Positions 1 through 8,067 of a stretch of 21,961 nt of DNA are shown here, piece after piece. The stretch is from Acidithiobacillus ferruginosus (lineage in GTDB: Bacteria; Pseudomonadota; Gammaproteobacteria; Acidithiobacillales; Acidithiobacillaceae). The stretch is taken from contig NZ_JABBDR010000212.1 in assembly GCF_018854495.1 (NCBI RefSeq), positions 1 through 21,961 of the forward strand, written 5' to 3'. Position numbers and translations under genes: made by a program. The notes under the pieces are model-generated. The model was not told the DNA's origin and did not search any database. It worked only from the letters and a program-made list of their open reading frames with translations. Every line of letters starts with the position of its first letter. Position 1 is the stretch's first letter.

Positions 1-203
1 CCCGCCGCGGCGAGCAGGGCGAGCCCTTCCCGCGCCGCCGTCGGACTGATGACGCCATGGCGCAGTGCCAGTTGATAGAGTACGGCAACACTGATTTCCT
101 GGTCGGGTTGTTTGACCAGTTCTCCCTGGAGTTGTGCGAGGGGGCCGCCATACAGAAGCAGCTTGCACACATGGTCGATATTGGGCAGCGTCGTGGTACT
201 CAT
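1..203 (-). CDS. Unknown protein, N-terminal part only (cut by window edge)
   Basis: I do not recognise this protein. It starts at an ATG (203-201) preceded on the minus strand by AAAGGA with a normal spacing, and stays open for 67 codons to the window edge, so the C-terminus lies outside. The visible part begins MSTTTLPNIDHVCKLLLYGG and looks like a soluble, mostly helical domain with alternating leucine/alanine-rich stretches. There is no signal peptide, membrane segment or metal motif. It lies 75 bases downstream of rlmJ on the same strand and could share its transcript. The good ribosome-binding site and clean open frame support a real gene; function is unknown. Confidence 0.6.
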   Translation of the reverse strand, partial: MSTTTLPNIDHVCKLLLYGGPLAQLQGELVKQPDQEISVAVLYQLALRHGVISPTAAREGLALLAAA

Positions 204-278
204 GGTGGTTCCTTTGTTGATATGTCATCCGTTAAAGCGCACTGGCGGGTTCGGGTGGTGACTCCTGGCATACGCCGG

Positions 279-1115
279 CTAACTCTTCTCGGGACCCGGC
301 CAGCCCTGGCAACGCAGGGACCACAACCCACCACCTTGCGGCGCACTGAGCAGTGGACCCAATTCCGTCAGTGCGGCGGCCAGTGCCTCGCGCAGACCCC
401 AGGGTGGGTTCACCACGATCAGTCCGCTGCCGAAAAGCTGTTCCCGACCCTCTTCCGGCATCTGCAGCAGTTCGCAGGCAAAGGCGGGCAGACGCTGGCG
501 CAACGCCTGCCACAGGCGGGTGATCGTACCGCGGATTTTCACCGGGTACCAGACGAGATACACCCCCTGCGGCCAGCGTTGATAGGCGCGGATCAGGGTG
601 TCGGCAAGGCGCTCCCATTCATCCCTGCGTTCAAATGGCGGGTCGATGAGGACCAGCCCACGTTTTTCCGGCGGGGGGATCTGCGCAAAGAGGGCGCGAT
701 AGCCGTCTTCACCGACGACGCTGGTATGGGCCCGTTTCCCCATCGCCTTGCGCAGGCGTGTCGCGACTTCCGGCTGTTCCTCGCAGAGCACCATCCGGTC
801 GGTTGGTCGGAGCAGTGCGGCAGCGAGGGCCGGCGAGCCAGGATAGTGGCGCAACGCGCCGTCAGCATTCTCATTGCTGACGATTTTCAGCCATGCGCCC
901 GCATGTGGCAGGCTGCGCCGGTCCGCCCACAGGCGCGAAACACCCTGCAGGTGTTCCCCCTGTGTGCCCAGGGCATATCGCCCCGCGCCCGCATGGGTTT
1001 CGATATAGGCAAGGGGGCTGTCCTTGCGGGTCAGGGTTTGCAAGGTGAGGCTCAGGGCCAGATGCTTGACGCAGTCGGCGGTGTTGCCCGCATGATAATG
1101 ATGGTCATAATTCAT
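279..1115 (-). CDS. rlmJ: 23S rRNA (adenine(2030)-N6)-methyltransferase RlmJ
   Basis: This 278-residue protein matches the RlmJ family, which methylates N6 of A2030 in 23S rRNA using S-adenosylmethionine. Visible hallmarks are the N-terminal YHAGNTADCVKH segment (about residues 7-18), the THAGAGRY motif (40-47), YPGSP (91-95), the catalytic DPPF motif (158-161) and a late NPPWGL motif. E. coli RlmJ has DPPY; phenylalanine at the fourth position is a tolerated aromatic variant among N6-adenine methyltransferases. Length agrees with the family (about 280). The ATG at 1115 places the conserved N-terminus at the usual distance. It is divergent from the GST-like gene across about 90 bases, and the unknown gene at 1-203 follows it. 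Confidence 0.93.
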   Translation of the reverse strand: MNYDHHYHAGNTADCVKHLALSLTLQTLTRKDSPLAYIETHAGAGRYALGTQGEHLQGVSRLWADRRSLPHAGAWLKIVSNENADGALRHYPGSPALAAALLRPTDRMVLCEEQPEVATRLRKAMGKRAHTSVVGEDGYRALFAQIPPPEKRGLVLIDPPFERRDEWERLADTLIRAYQRWPQGVYLVWYPVKIRGTITRLWQALRQRLPAFACELLQMPEEGREQLFGSGLIVVNPPWGLREALAAALTELGPLLSAPQGGGLWSLRCQGWPGPEKS

Positions 1116-1206
1116 GGTGCGCTGGTCTTTCCGGGGTTGGCTTGGGGCGATGCTTTCGTCATGATAACAGATAGCGGTCGGACTCAGCAGAAAAGGAGAG
1201 ATGATG

Positions 1207-1809
1207 ATGCGACTTTATGCTACGCAGACCAGTCCCTATGCCCGGAAAGTGCAAATCGCGCTGCTGGAAAAAAACATCCCCTGTGATGTGGACTGGGTGG
1301 ATCTCCGCGCTCCCGGCCACGCGGCCCTGGAGCACAACCCCCTGGGCAAGATCCCCGTGCTGGTGCGGGATGACGGCTCGTCGGTATATGATTCGGCGGT
1401 GATCATCCAGTACCTGGAAGTCCTGCGCCCGGAACCTGCCATCATCCCCCACGATCCGGAAGCCCGCATCGAGGCATTGCGGATCGAGTCGTTGGCGAGC
1501 GGCATCATGGACACGACCATTGCCTGGGTGCTGGAGCAGCGCCATGCCAGCGATTGCCAGGATGCCGCCATGCTGCAGCGCGCCCGTGGCAAGATCCTTG
1601 CCGCGTTGGCGATGCTCCAGGAAGAGACGGATGCGTGGCAGGATGCCGGCACCGTGTCGGTGCTGACCCTGGCGCAGATTGCGACGGTCGCGGCCGTGGG
1701 CTACGTTGATCTGCGCGCGCCGGATTTTCTGGTGCAATTCCCGGATTTGACGACCTGGATGCACACCATGCGCCTGCGCCCCAGCGTCAGCGCCACGGCC
1801 CCCCGGTAA
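1207..1809 (+). CDS. Glutathione S-transferase-like protein (YibF type)
   Basis: A 200-residue glutathione S-transferase-fold protein. The thioredoxin-like N-terminal domain shows TSPYARKVQIALLEK near residues 6-20, the cis-proline segment NPLGKIPVL, and the glutathione-contact segment DSAVIIQYLE. The rest is the all-helical C-terminal domain. The pattern resembles E. coli YibF more than SspA. Substrate is unknown; family members bind glutathione and act in detoxification or thiol chemistry in the cytoplasm. Three in-frame ATGs occur at 1201, 1204 and 1207. AAGGAG at 1193-1198 is 8 bases from 1207 but only 2 from 1201, so 1207 is preferred. The gene is first in the plus-strand run, five bases ahead of xth. 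Confidence 0.85.
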   Translation: MRLYATQTSPYARKVQIALLEKNIPCDVDWVDLRAPGHAALEHNPLGKIPVLVRDDGSSVYDSAVIIQYLEVLRPEPAIIPHDPEARIEALRIESLASGIMDTTIAWVLEQRHASDCQDAAMLQRARGKILAALAMLQEETDAWQDAGTVSVLTLAQIATVAAVGYVDLRAPDFLVQFPDLTTWMHTMRLRPSVSATAPR

Positions 1810-1814
1810 TCTTC

Positions 1815-2588
1815 GTGAAAATTGCGACGTGGAACGTCAACTCCCTCAAGGTACGCCTCCCACAGGTGTTGGAATGGCTGGGCAGCGAACAGCCGGATGT
1901 CCTTTGTCTGCAAGAGACCAAGTTGGCCGATGCGCGTTTCCCGGTGGCCGAGTTGGCGGATGCCGGTTATCGGGCGCTCTATCACGGTCAACCGACGTAT
2001 AATGGGGTTGCCATACTGAGCCGCACACCACCCAGTGACGTCCGCTGCGACTGGCCGGATGGCGGCGACGGGCAGGCGCGGCTGTGCGCCGCCAGCTTCG
2101 GCGACCTGCGCGTCGTCAACGTCTATGTGCCCAACGGCCAGGCCCTGGACAGCGACAAGTATCCCTACAAGTTGCAATGGCTGGAGCGCCTGCGCGGGTT
2201 GATCGCCGGAGAATTGCAGGGTTGGCCGCAACTGCTGCTGGTGGGGGACTTCAATATCGCCCCCGACACCCGTGACGTTTACGACGCCGCAGACTGGGGG
2301 GAGGGCATCCTCTGCTCGGCGCCGGAGCGGGCGGCGTTGGGCGCCCTGTTGGAACTCGGGCTGCACGACAGCTACCGCAAGCTGCATCCCGACGCGCGGG
2401 CGTGGAGCTGGTGGGATTACCGCGCTGCGGCGTTTCGGCGCAATCAGGGCCTGCGCATCGATCTGATTCTGGCTTCATCTCCCGTTCTCTCGCGCACGCG
2501 GGATGTGGTCATCGACCGCGCCGCCCGGGCGGCGGAGCGTCCCTCGGATCACGCACCCGTCTGCATCACGCTGGAGAGCGGCGCGTGA
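1815..2588 (+). CDS. xth: Exodeoxyribonuclease III (AP endonuclease)
   Basis: A 257-residue exonuclease III of the exonuclease-endonuclease-phosphatase superfamily, which cleaves abasic sites and removes 3' blocking groups in base-excision repair. Visible active-site elements are TWNVNS (N7), QETK (metal-binding E34), VYVPNG (Y104), the GDFNIAP motif (D145, N147), a late D216 in LRIDLIL, and the terminal SDHAPV motif (D245, H246). The length is typical. The start is a GTG at 1815, because the protein family begins MKIATWN and this codon sits exactly there. It lies five bases after the GST-like gene. Its stop overlaps the hemH start by four bases (GTGA), implying translational coupling. Confidence 0.95.
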   Translation: MKIATWNVNSLKVRLPQVLEWLGSEQPDVLCLQETKLADARFPVAELADAGYRALYHGQPTYNGVAILSRTPPSDVRCDWPDGGDGQARLCAASFGDLRVVNVYVPNGQALDSDKYPYKLQWLERLRGLIAGELQGWPQLLLVGDFNIAPDTRDVYDAADWGEGILCSAPERAALGALLELGLHDSYRKLHPDARAWSWWDYRAAAFRRNQGLRIDLILASSPVLSRTRDVVIDRAARAAERPSDHAPVCITLESGA

Positions 2589-3598
2589 TCGGTATTCTGG
2601 TCGTCAATCTCGGCACCCCCGATGCGCCCACCGCCCCGGCGGTGCGCCGCTACCTGCGCGAGTTTCTCAGCGATACCCGGGTAGTAGAACTTCCCAGGGT
2701 GCTTTGGTGGCCCATCCTGAACGGTCCCATTCTGCGGTTTCGTCCCGCCCGCTCGGCGCGCAATTATGCCAGCATCTGGCTTCCCGATGGATCCCCCCTG
2801 ATGGTTTACAGCCAGCGCCAGTGCGATGCGCTTCAGGCCCGCTGGGATCGCCAGTTTCCCGGTCAGGTCCGGGTGGAACTGGCCATGCGTTATGGCAATC
2901 CCTCGGTCGCAAAGGGCATGGCGGCTTTGCGCGACGCTGGATGTGGCAGGATACTGGTGGTTCCGCTGTATCCGCAATATGCGGCGGCCACCACGGCCTC
3001 CACTTTTGATGCGGTTGCCAGAGAATTGCGGAAATGGCGCGAAATCCCGGAAATGCGCATGATTCGCGACTGGCATGCGCACCCCGCCTATATTGGCGCC
3101 CTGGCGGACAGCATCCGCGCCTGGTGGCAGGCGCACGGACAGGCGGATCGCCTGCTCATCACCTTCCACGGCTTACCGGAACGCTCCGTCCTAAAGGGCG
3201 ACCCCTATCGTGCCCAGTGCGAAAAGACCACGGCGTTGCTGGTACGGGCGCTCGGTCTGTCCGATGATCAATGGGTGCAAAGCTTCCAAAGCCGCTTCGG
3301 CGCCGCCAGATGGCTGGAGCCCTATACGGACAGAACGCTCGTCGGGCTGGCGCGCGCCGGCGTGTCCCGTGTAGACGCCGTGTGTCCCGGGTTTAGCGCG
3401 GATTGCCTAGAAACACTGCAGGAAATAGCCCTCGAAGGCAAAGAAACTTTCCTCCATGCCGGTGGACGGGAATTGCGCTATATCCCGGCGCTCAACGACA
3501 ATCCTCTCTGGACAGAAGCGTTCAGCCGGATTCTGGAGCCTCATTGGCGTGGTTGGGATGCCCCGGAAAACTTTGCCGTTTCCCCAGAGTCAGGCTAA
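2585..3598 (+). CDS. hemH: Ferrochelatase (protoporphyrin ferrochelatase)
   Basis: A 337-residue ferrochelatase, which inserts Fe2+ into protoporphyrin IX in the last step of haem synthesis. The N-terminus GILVVNLGTPDAPT is the family signature. The metal-insertion histidine is in ITFHGLPERS (H195), and the partner glutamate is in DCLETLQEI (E276). The segment VVPLYPQYAAATTAST (about 125-140) is also conserved. GTG at 2585 is chosen because it sits directly before the conserved N-terminus; the frame stays open upstream to 2402, but that stretch is inside xth. It overlaps the xth stop by four bases. No cysteine cluster for an iron-sulfur centre is obvious. It is followed 67 bases later by a metal-binding-type SlyD protein. 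Confidence 0.95.
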   Translation: MIGILVVNLGTPDAPTAPAVRRYLREFLSDTRVVELPRVLWWPILNGPILRFRPARSARNYASIWLPDGSPLMVYSQRQCDALQARWDRQFPGQVRVELAMRYGNPSVAKGMAALRDAGCGRILVVPLYPQYAAATTASTFDAVARELRKWREIPEMRMIRDWHAHPAYIGALADSIRAWWQAHGQADRLLITFHGLPERSVLKGDPYRAQCEKTTALLVRALGLSDDQWVQSFQSRFGAARWLEPYTDRTLVGLARAGVSRVDAVCPGFSADCLETLQEIALEGKETFLHAGGRELRYIPALNDNPLWTEAFSRILEPHWRGWDAPENFAVSPESG

Positions 3599-3665
3599 AA
3601 TCGAGCCGCACCGCCAACGTAGAACAGCATCTTCCCTCGGCCCTCCAACCTACAGGACTCGCGCC

Positions 3666-4154
3666 ATGATAATCAGCAAAGACAAAGTCGTCACCATCGA
3701 CTATTCCCTGACCGATGAAGAAGGAGAGCTGATCGACAGCTCTGTGGGGGAAGAACCCCTCGTCTATCTGCATGGCCACCATGGCGTCATCCCCGGTCTG
3801 GAGCAGGCCCTGGCGGGGCGTCGGGTCGGCGACCGGCTGGAGGTCTCCATCCCTCCCGAGGAGGGCTATGGTGACTGGGACGAAGATCTGGTGGAAGTGG
3901 TGGGTGTCGAAGATTTCGACGACGCCGAAGAGCTGGAGGTCGGTACCCAGTTCGAAACCATGACCGAGGATGGCACACGCCTGGCCACGATAATCGACAT
4001 CGAAGGTGACGAGATTACCGTCGATCTCAATCATCCCCTGGCCGGAATGACCCTGAACTTCGATGTGACGGTGCTGGAAGTCCGGGATGCCACCGCCGAA
4101 GAGCTGGCCCACGGCCATGTCCATGGTCACGGCGAGCACGACGAGGGTCACTGA
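3666..4154 (+). CDS. slyD: SlyD-type FKBP peptidyl-prolyl cis-trans isomerase
   Basis: A 162-residue FKBP-type isomerase of the SlyD/FkpA-like short family, which catalyses proline isomerisation and acts as a cytoplasmic chaperone. It begins MIISKDKVVTIDYSLTDEEG, contains GVIPGLEQAL and IPPEEGYG, then an acidic insert-in-flap region (about residues 70-110). It closes with NHPLAGMTLNFDVTV, the C-terminal part of the FKBP fold. The tail is histidine-rich (HGHVHGHGEHDEGH), as in SlyD proteins that bind nickel or other metals. The ATG at 3666 follows AGGA at 3654-3657 with 8-base spacing; an in-frame extension to 3456 lies inside hemH and is not supported. The protein is strongly acidic. It could also be called an FKBP-type PPIase without naming SlyD. 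Confidence 0.9.
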   Translation: MIISKDKVVTIDYSLTDEEGELIDSSVGEEPLVYLHGHHGVIPGLEQALAGRRVGDRLEVSIPPEEGYGDWDEDLVEVVGVEDFDDAEELEVGTQFETMTEDGTRLATIIDIEGDEITVDLNHPLAGMTLNFDVTVLEVRDATAEELAHGHVHGHGEHDEGH

Positions 4155-4202
4155 GGTGCCGTTGCCGCGCCGGCTGCAGCGCGTTCCGACCCGATAACCG
4201 CC

Positions 4203-5384
4203 TTGCGTGGCCTGGGGTTGATGTCGGGCACCAGTGCCGATGGTGTGGATGCCGCGGTGCTGGATTTGGCCGTCGCCGGCTGTGGGGGGTATCGGGGTGT
4301 TTTCACGCACACCTTTGAGCCCGCACTGCGCGCGGAAGTGCTGGCCGCCAACGGGCCATTGGCGGTCGAAGCGATGGCGCAACTCGACCGACGTCTGGGC
4401 GGCTGTTACGCACGGGTGGCCCGGGAGGCCATGGACCGCTTGGGTCCGGTGGACTTCATCGCCCTGCATGGACAGACCATTCGTCATCAGCCGCGGGGTG
4501 AGCCCGGCTTCACGCTGCAAATCGGTGCGGCGGCAGATATCGCGGTGGCCACAGGCCTGACTGTGGTCCACGATTTCCGGCGTACGGATGTGGCTGCAGG
4601 GGGGGAGGGCGCACCGCTGGTGCCGCCTTTCCATCAATACTGCTTTCAGGATGAACAACCGCGTCTGGTGCTCAATCTCGGTGGCATGGCCAATGTGACC
4701 TGGTTGCCGGGTGCCGGCGACCCGCGCCCGCTGCTGGCGTTCGACTGCGGTCCGGGCAACGTGCTCATGGACGCCGCCGCAGGGTTGTGCAGCGCCGGAC
4801 AGGCTACCTGCGACGTGGACGGCCGGTTGGCGGCTGCCGGACAGTGCGATGTGGTACGCCTGGAGGAATGGCTGGGCCACGTGTTCTTCCGGCAAGCGCC
4901 TCCCAAAAGCACGGGCCGGGAGACTTTCGGCGTGCCGCTGGTGACGCGCTGGTGGTCTTCCTGGAGGGGTTCCGCGGCGGATTTTCTGGCGACACTGACG
5001 GCATTGACCGCCGAGTCTGTGGCACAGGCGGTGAGAGCCTGGACACCGGGTGCCGCGGAGATGCTGGTCTTCGGCGGCGGGGCCGAAAACCAGGCCCTGA
5101 TGCAGGCCCTACAGGACGCCATGGCGGAGACCCGGGTGCTGCACGGCGGGCGGCACAGCGGTATCCCCGGTCAGGCCCTGGAGGCACTGGCCTTTGCCTG
5201 GCTGGGCAGCCAGTGCCTGCTGGGGAAACGCCTGGACGTGGCGCGGTTTACGGGGGCGCAGCACCCCATGATCCTGGGTAATATTCTGCCCGGAGACAAC
5301 TGGCCGGATCTGCTCGTCCAACTCTCGCAACGGCCGGAAATCACCGCCAGGGAAGGACCCTATCGTGCCCTCCGCTCCGTCTGA
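4203..5384 (+). CDS. anmK: Anhydro-N-acetylmuramic acid kinase
   Basis: A 393-residue sugar kinase of the AnmK family. It phosphorylates and opens 1,6-anhydro-MurNAc released by lytic transglycosylases, giving MurNAc-6-phosphate for cell-wall recycling. Motifs seen are LMSGTSADGVD near the N-terminus, ALHGQTIRH, VVHDFRRTDVAAGGEGAPLV (substrate and catalytic Asp region), LNLGGMANVT, the ATP-binding FDCGPGN segment and FGGGAENQALM. The start is a TTG at 4203. Only non-start codons separate it from the previous gene's in-frame stop, and it gives the usual N-terminus. The gene follows slyD by 48 bases, and its last 20 bases overlap the start of aroE. A lytic transglycosylase lies at 15000-15665 in this window. 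Confidence 0.93.
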   Translation: MRGLGLMSGTSADGVDAAVLDLAVAGCGGYRGVFTHTFEPALRAEVLAANGPLAVEAMAQLDRRLGGCYARVAREAMDRLGPVDFIALHGQTIRHQPRGEPGFTLQIGAAADIAVATGLTVVHDFRRTDVAAGGEGAPLVPPFHQYCFQDEQPRLVLNLGGMANVTWLPGAGDPRPLLAFDCGPGNVLMDAAAGLCSAGQATCDVDGRLAAAGQCDVVRLEEWLGHVFFRQAPPKSTGRETFGVPLVTRWWSSWRGSAADFLATLTALTAESVAQAVRAWTPGAAEMLVFGGGAENQALMQALQDAMAETRVLHGGRHSGIPGQALEALAFAWLGSQCLLGKRLDVARFTGAQHPMILGNILPGDNWPDLLVQLSQRPEITAREGPYRALRSV

Positions 5385-6261
5385 CCTCCGGCATTGCTGG
5401 CACCCCGGCGGAGGCACTTCCGTCTATGGCATCCTGGGGTTTCCTGTCAACCACAGCCTCTCGCCGTGGCTGCATCGTCTCTTCGCGGCGCAGCAGGAAC
5501 TGGATCTGGTATATGTGCCCTTTCCGGTACGCGAAGAGGATATCGCCGTGGCACTGGCCGGTTTGCCGGCGCTCGGGATCCGGGGCGTAAATGTCACGGT
5601 CCCACACAAGGAGGCCGTATTGCCGCTGATGCAGTGGCTCAGCCCGGAGGCGCGGGCCATCGGCGCGGTAAACACCATCTGTTTCACGCCCTCGGGCATG
5701 GAAGGGCACAACACCGATGCACCGGGATTTTTGCGGGCGCTGGAACGTGCGACGGGGGACGGCTGGCGGCAGTGTCCGGCGACGGTAATCGGCGCCGGTG
5801 GGGCTGCCCGGGCCATCGTCTACGCCCTCGGCCATGCCGGATGTCCGGCGATTTATCTGGCGAATCGCCACCTGCCGCGTGCCGAAGTACTGGCGGCGCA
5901 GTTTCCCGACCTCCCGGTGCATCCCATCCCGCTGGACCGGGCGGCATTGTCCGCTGTGTTGCCCTGCAGCATGTTGCTCGTCAACACCAGCACGCGGGGT
6001 CTGCACGGCGAGGATCACCCGGAGCTGGATCTGGCCCGCATGCTCGGGAATGGCAGTGTGTACGATATCGTCTATAACCCATTGGAAACGCCCCTGCTGC
6101 AAGCCGCCCGGCAAGCCGGACTGGGTGCGGTGGATGGGCTGGGTATGCTGGTAGAGCAGGGCGCGGAGAGTTTTCGGATATGGACCGGAACATTGCCGCA
6201 GACCGCCGCCGTGGAGGAGATATTGCGTCGATGGCTACAAACCCGGAACACATCTCGTTAA
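5365..6261 (+). CDS. aroE: Shikimate dehydrogenase (NADP+)
   Basis: A 298-residue shikimate dehydrogenase that reduces 3-dehydroshikimate to shikimate with NADPH in aromatic amino-acid synthesis. Visible elements are the shikimate-binding NHSLSP (29-34), NVTVPHKE with catalytic K82, GAVNT (100-104), HNTDAPGF with D118, the nucleotide-binding GAGGAARAI (143-151), DIVYNPLETPLL (234-245) and DGLGMLVEQGAESF (257-270). The start is a GTG at 5365 inside the end of anmK, giving about 18 residues before the conserved domain, slightly longer than E. coli AroE. The 3' end overlaps the chosen pilB start by 31 bases. aroQ, another shikimate-pathway gene, is at 19248-19709. Confidence 0.95.
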   Translation: MPSAPSDLRHCWHPGGGTSVYGILGFPVNHSLSPWLHRLFAAQQELDLVYVPFPVREEDIAVALAGLPALGIRGVNVTVPHKEAVLPLMQWLSPEARAIGAVNTICFTPSGMEGHNTDAPGFLRALERATGDGWRQCPATVIGAGGAARAIVYALGHAGCPAIYLANRHLPRAEVLAAQFPDLPVHPIPLDRAALSAVLPCSMLLVNTSTRGLHGEDHPELDLARMLGNGSVYDIVYNPLETPLLQAARQAGLGAVDGLGMLVEQGAESFRIWTGTLPQTAAVEEILRRWLQTRNTSR

Positions 6262-7940
6262 CGCCAGTATTGCGGGCACTCGTCAGTAACGGTTTAAGCG
6301 ACGAGGCGCGCTTGCAAAGTCTTGCCACCGACCCGGCCCGCGGTAAGACGCCGCTGCTGTTTTATGTGGTGGAGAAGGGCGCCGTCCCGGCCGCGGTGCT
6401 CATGGCGCACCTTTCCGCGCGCTACAACATGCCTATGCTCGATCTCGACGCAGCGGTGATCGATGCATTGCTCATCCGCAAGCTCGACAAAGGGCTGATG
6501 ACCCGCTATCTGGTGCTGCCCTTGTCGAAGCATGGGGACACCCTCTACCTCGCCATGGCCGATCCCACGGACTTCAAGGCGGTGGAGGATGTGAAATTCA
6601 ACTCCGGTTTGCAGGTGATGCCGGTGCTGGTCGAGGCCAACAAACTGGTCAAGGCGGTACATGCTGCGGTCAACAGCTTGCAAGGCGGGATCGACGACGT
6701 ATTCGTGGATAAGCCGCACGGTGAGGAAGATCCGGAAGAATTCGACCTCGCCCAGGAGAACGACGGCAGTGTCGAGGATGCGCCGGTGGTGCGCTTTGTC
6801 CGACAACTGCTGCTGGATGCCATTCAGCGCGAGGTGTCTGATATTCATCTGGAACCCTATGAAAAGGATTTTCGGGTACGTTACCGCCTCGATGGCGTAT
6901 TGCAGGACGCGCTGCATCCGCCCATGGCGTTGCGGGACGGGGTCACCTCGCGCCTGAAGATTCTTTGCCGTCTGGACATTTCCGAGCGACGTCTGCCTCA
7001 GGACGGCCGACTGCGCGTCCGCGTGCCCCCGGCCCGGGTCATCGATTTCCGTGTCTCCTTTCTGCCCACCAGTTTCGGCGAAACGATCGTGCTGCGCCTG
7101 CTGGATCCCGCCAGTTCCAGGGTGCCCATCGAGCAACTGGGCTTTTTGCCAGAGCAGCGCAAAGCCTTTGAGGACGCCATCCATCGGCCCTACGGCATGA
7201 TTCTGGTCACCGGGCCCACGGGTTCCGGCAAGACCACGACGCTTTATACCGCCCTGAACATCCTCAACACCGGTGACTGCAACATCAGTACCGCGGAGGA
7301 CCCCGTGGAAATCCCGGTGTACGGGATCAATCAGGTGAACATCAACGAGCGCATCGGTCTCACCTTTGCCGCAGCCCTGCGCTCCTTCCTGCGCCAGGAC
7401 CCGGACATCATCATGGTCGGCGAGGTGCGCGACCTGGAAACCGCCGAAACCGCCATCAAGGCGGCCCAGACGGGCCATCTGGTATTGGCCACCCTGCACA
7501 CCAACGATGCGCCGCAGAGTCTGACCCGCTTGGAAAATATGGGCATCCCCTCCTATAACGTCGCCGGCGGCGTACATTTGGTGATGGCGCAGCGACTCGT
7601 CCGCAAGCTTTGTCCGCACTGCAAAAAATCCCTGCGCATTCCGGAACAGGCACTGATCGAGGCGGGATTTGCGCCCGAGGATCTGCAGGGCTGGCGTCCT
7701 CTGGGCGCTGTGGGCTGCGAACAGTGCAATAAAACCGGATATAAGGGCCGGATGGGGCTTTATCAGGTGATGCCGGTGAGCGACGCCATGCGCGAAATCA
7801 TCATGCGTGGCGGCACTTCCATCGACTTGGCGCGGCAGGCGGCACAGGAGGGGGTGCTGACCATGCGGCAGAATGGGCTGAGGCGGATCCGGGAGGGCGT
7901 GACCAGTCTGGAGGAGGTGCTGCGGGTGACCAATCTTTGA
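6231..7940 (+). CDS. pilB: Type IV pilus assembly ATPase PilB
   Basis: A 569-residue GspE/PilB-family ATPase that powers pilus extension at the inner membrane. An N-terminal MshEN-like domain spans roughly residues 10-150. The catalytic part shows RLPQDGR of the Asp box (about 254-260), Walker A GPTGSGKT (328-335), AEDPVE (355-360), Walker B DIIMVGEVRD (392-401) with catalytic E398, the HLVLATLHTNDA His box, and a zinc tetracysteine motif CPHC...CEQC (461-464 and 496-499). ATG 6231 is preferred over ATG 6180: it yields the usual length (P. aeruginosa PilB is 566) and has GGAGGAG at 6213-6219, though the 11-base spacing is long. It overlaps aroE by 31 bases. No pilC follows. Confidence 0.94.
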   Translation: MATNPEHISLTPVLRALVSNGLSDEARLQSLATDPARGKTPLLFYVVEKGAVPAAVLMAHLSARYNMPMLDLDAAVIDALLIRKLDKGLMTRYLVLPLSKHGDTLYLAMADPTDFKAVEDVKFNSGLQVMPVLVEANKLVKAVHAAVNSLQGGIDDVFVDKPHGEEDPEEFDLAQENDGSVEDAPVVRFVRQLLLDAIQREVSDIHLEPYEKDFRVRYRLDGVLQDALHPPMALRDGVTSRLKILCRLDISERRLPQDGRLRVRVPPARVIDFRVSFLPTSFGETIVLRLLDPASSRVPIEQLGFLPEQRKAFEDAIHRPYGMILVTGPTGSGKTTTLYTALNILNTGDCNISTAEDPVEIPVYGINQVNINERIGLTFAAALRSFLRQDPDIIMVGEVRDLETAETAIKAAQTGHLVLATLHTNDAPQSLTRLENMGIPSYNVAGGVHLVMAQRLVRKLCPHCKKSLRIPEQALIEAGFAPEDLQGWRPLGAVGCEQCNKTGYKGRMGLYQVMPVSDAMREIIMRGGTSIDLARQAAQEGVLTMRQNGLRRIREGVTSLEEVLRVTNL

Positions 7941-8067
7941 TGCTGTCGCGCGGTGTCTGCAGATATGTGGTGCCAGGAGTCACCCACGGGACGGCGGGTG
8001 GTGGCCGGAGGACGCGCGATGGCATAGGTAAGATCCTGCACGACGGCGCGGCAGATTGGTACCTGAC

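Noticed and set aside
57..1286. 409-codon open frame on the plus strand
   Set aside because: It runs antisense to rlmJ, which has full family motifs. Long antisense frames are expected in GC-rich coding DNA, and the translation resembles no family.
1207..1809. Calling the GST-like gene sspA because sspB is in the window
   Set aside because: The sequence pattern is closer to YibF-type proteins, and the two genes are about 13 kb apart.
2402..2584. N-terminal extension of ferrochelatase
   Set aside because: It lies inside xth, and the family start coincides with the GTG at 2585.
3522..4895. 457-codon open frame on the minus strand
   Set aside because: It is antisense to hemH, slyD and anmK, all convincingly assigned; the composition is typical of a mirror frame.
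6294..7619. 441-codon open frame on the minus strand
   Set aside because: It is antisense to pilB, whose Walker A, Walker B and tetracysteine motifs are intact.
7981..8000. CACCC/GGGTG inverted repeat between pilB and pilS as a terminator
   Set aside because: The stem is only five base pairs with a 10-base loop and no T-run.
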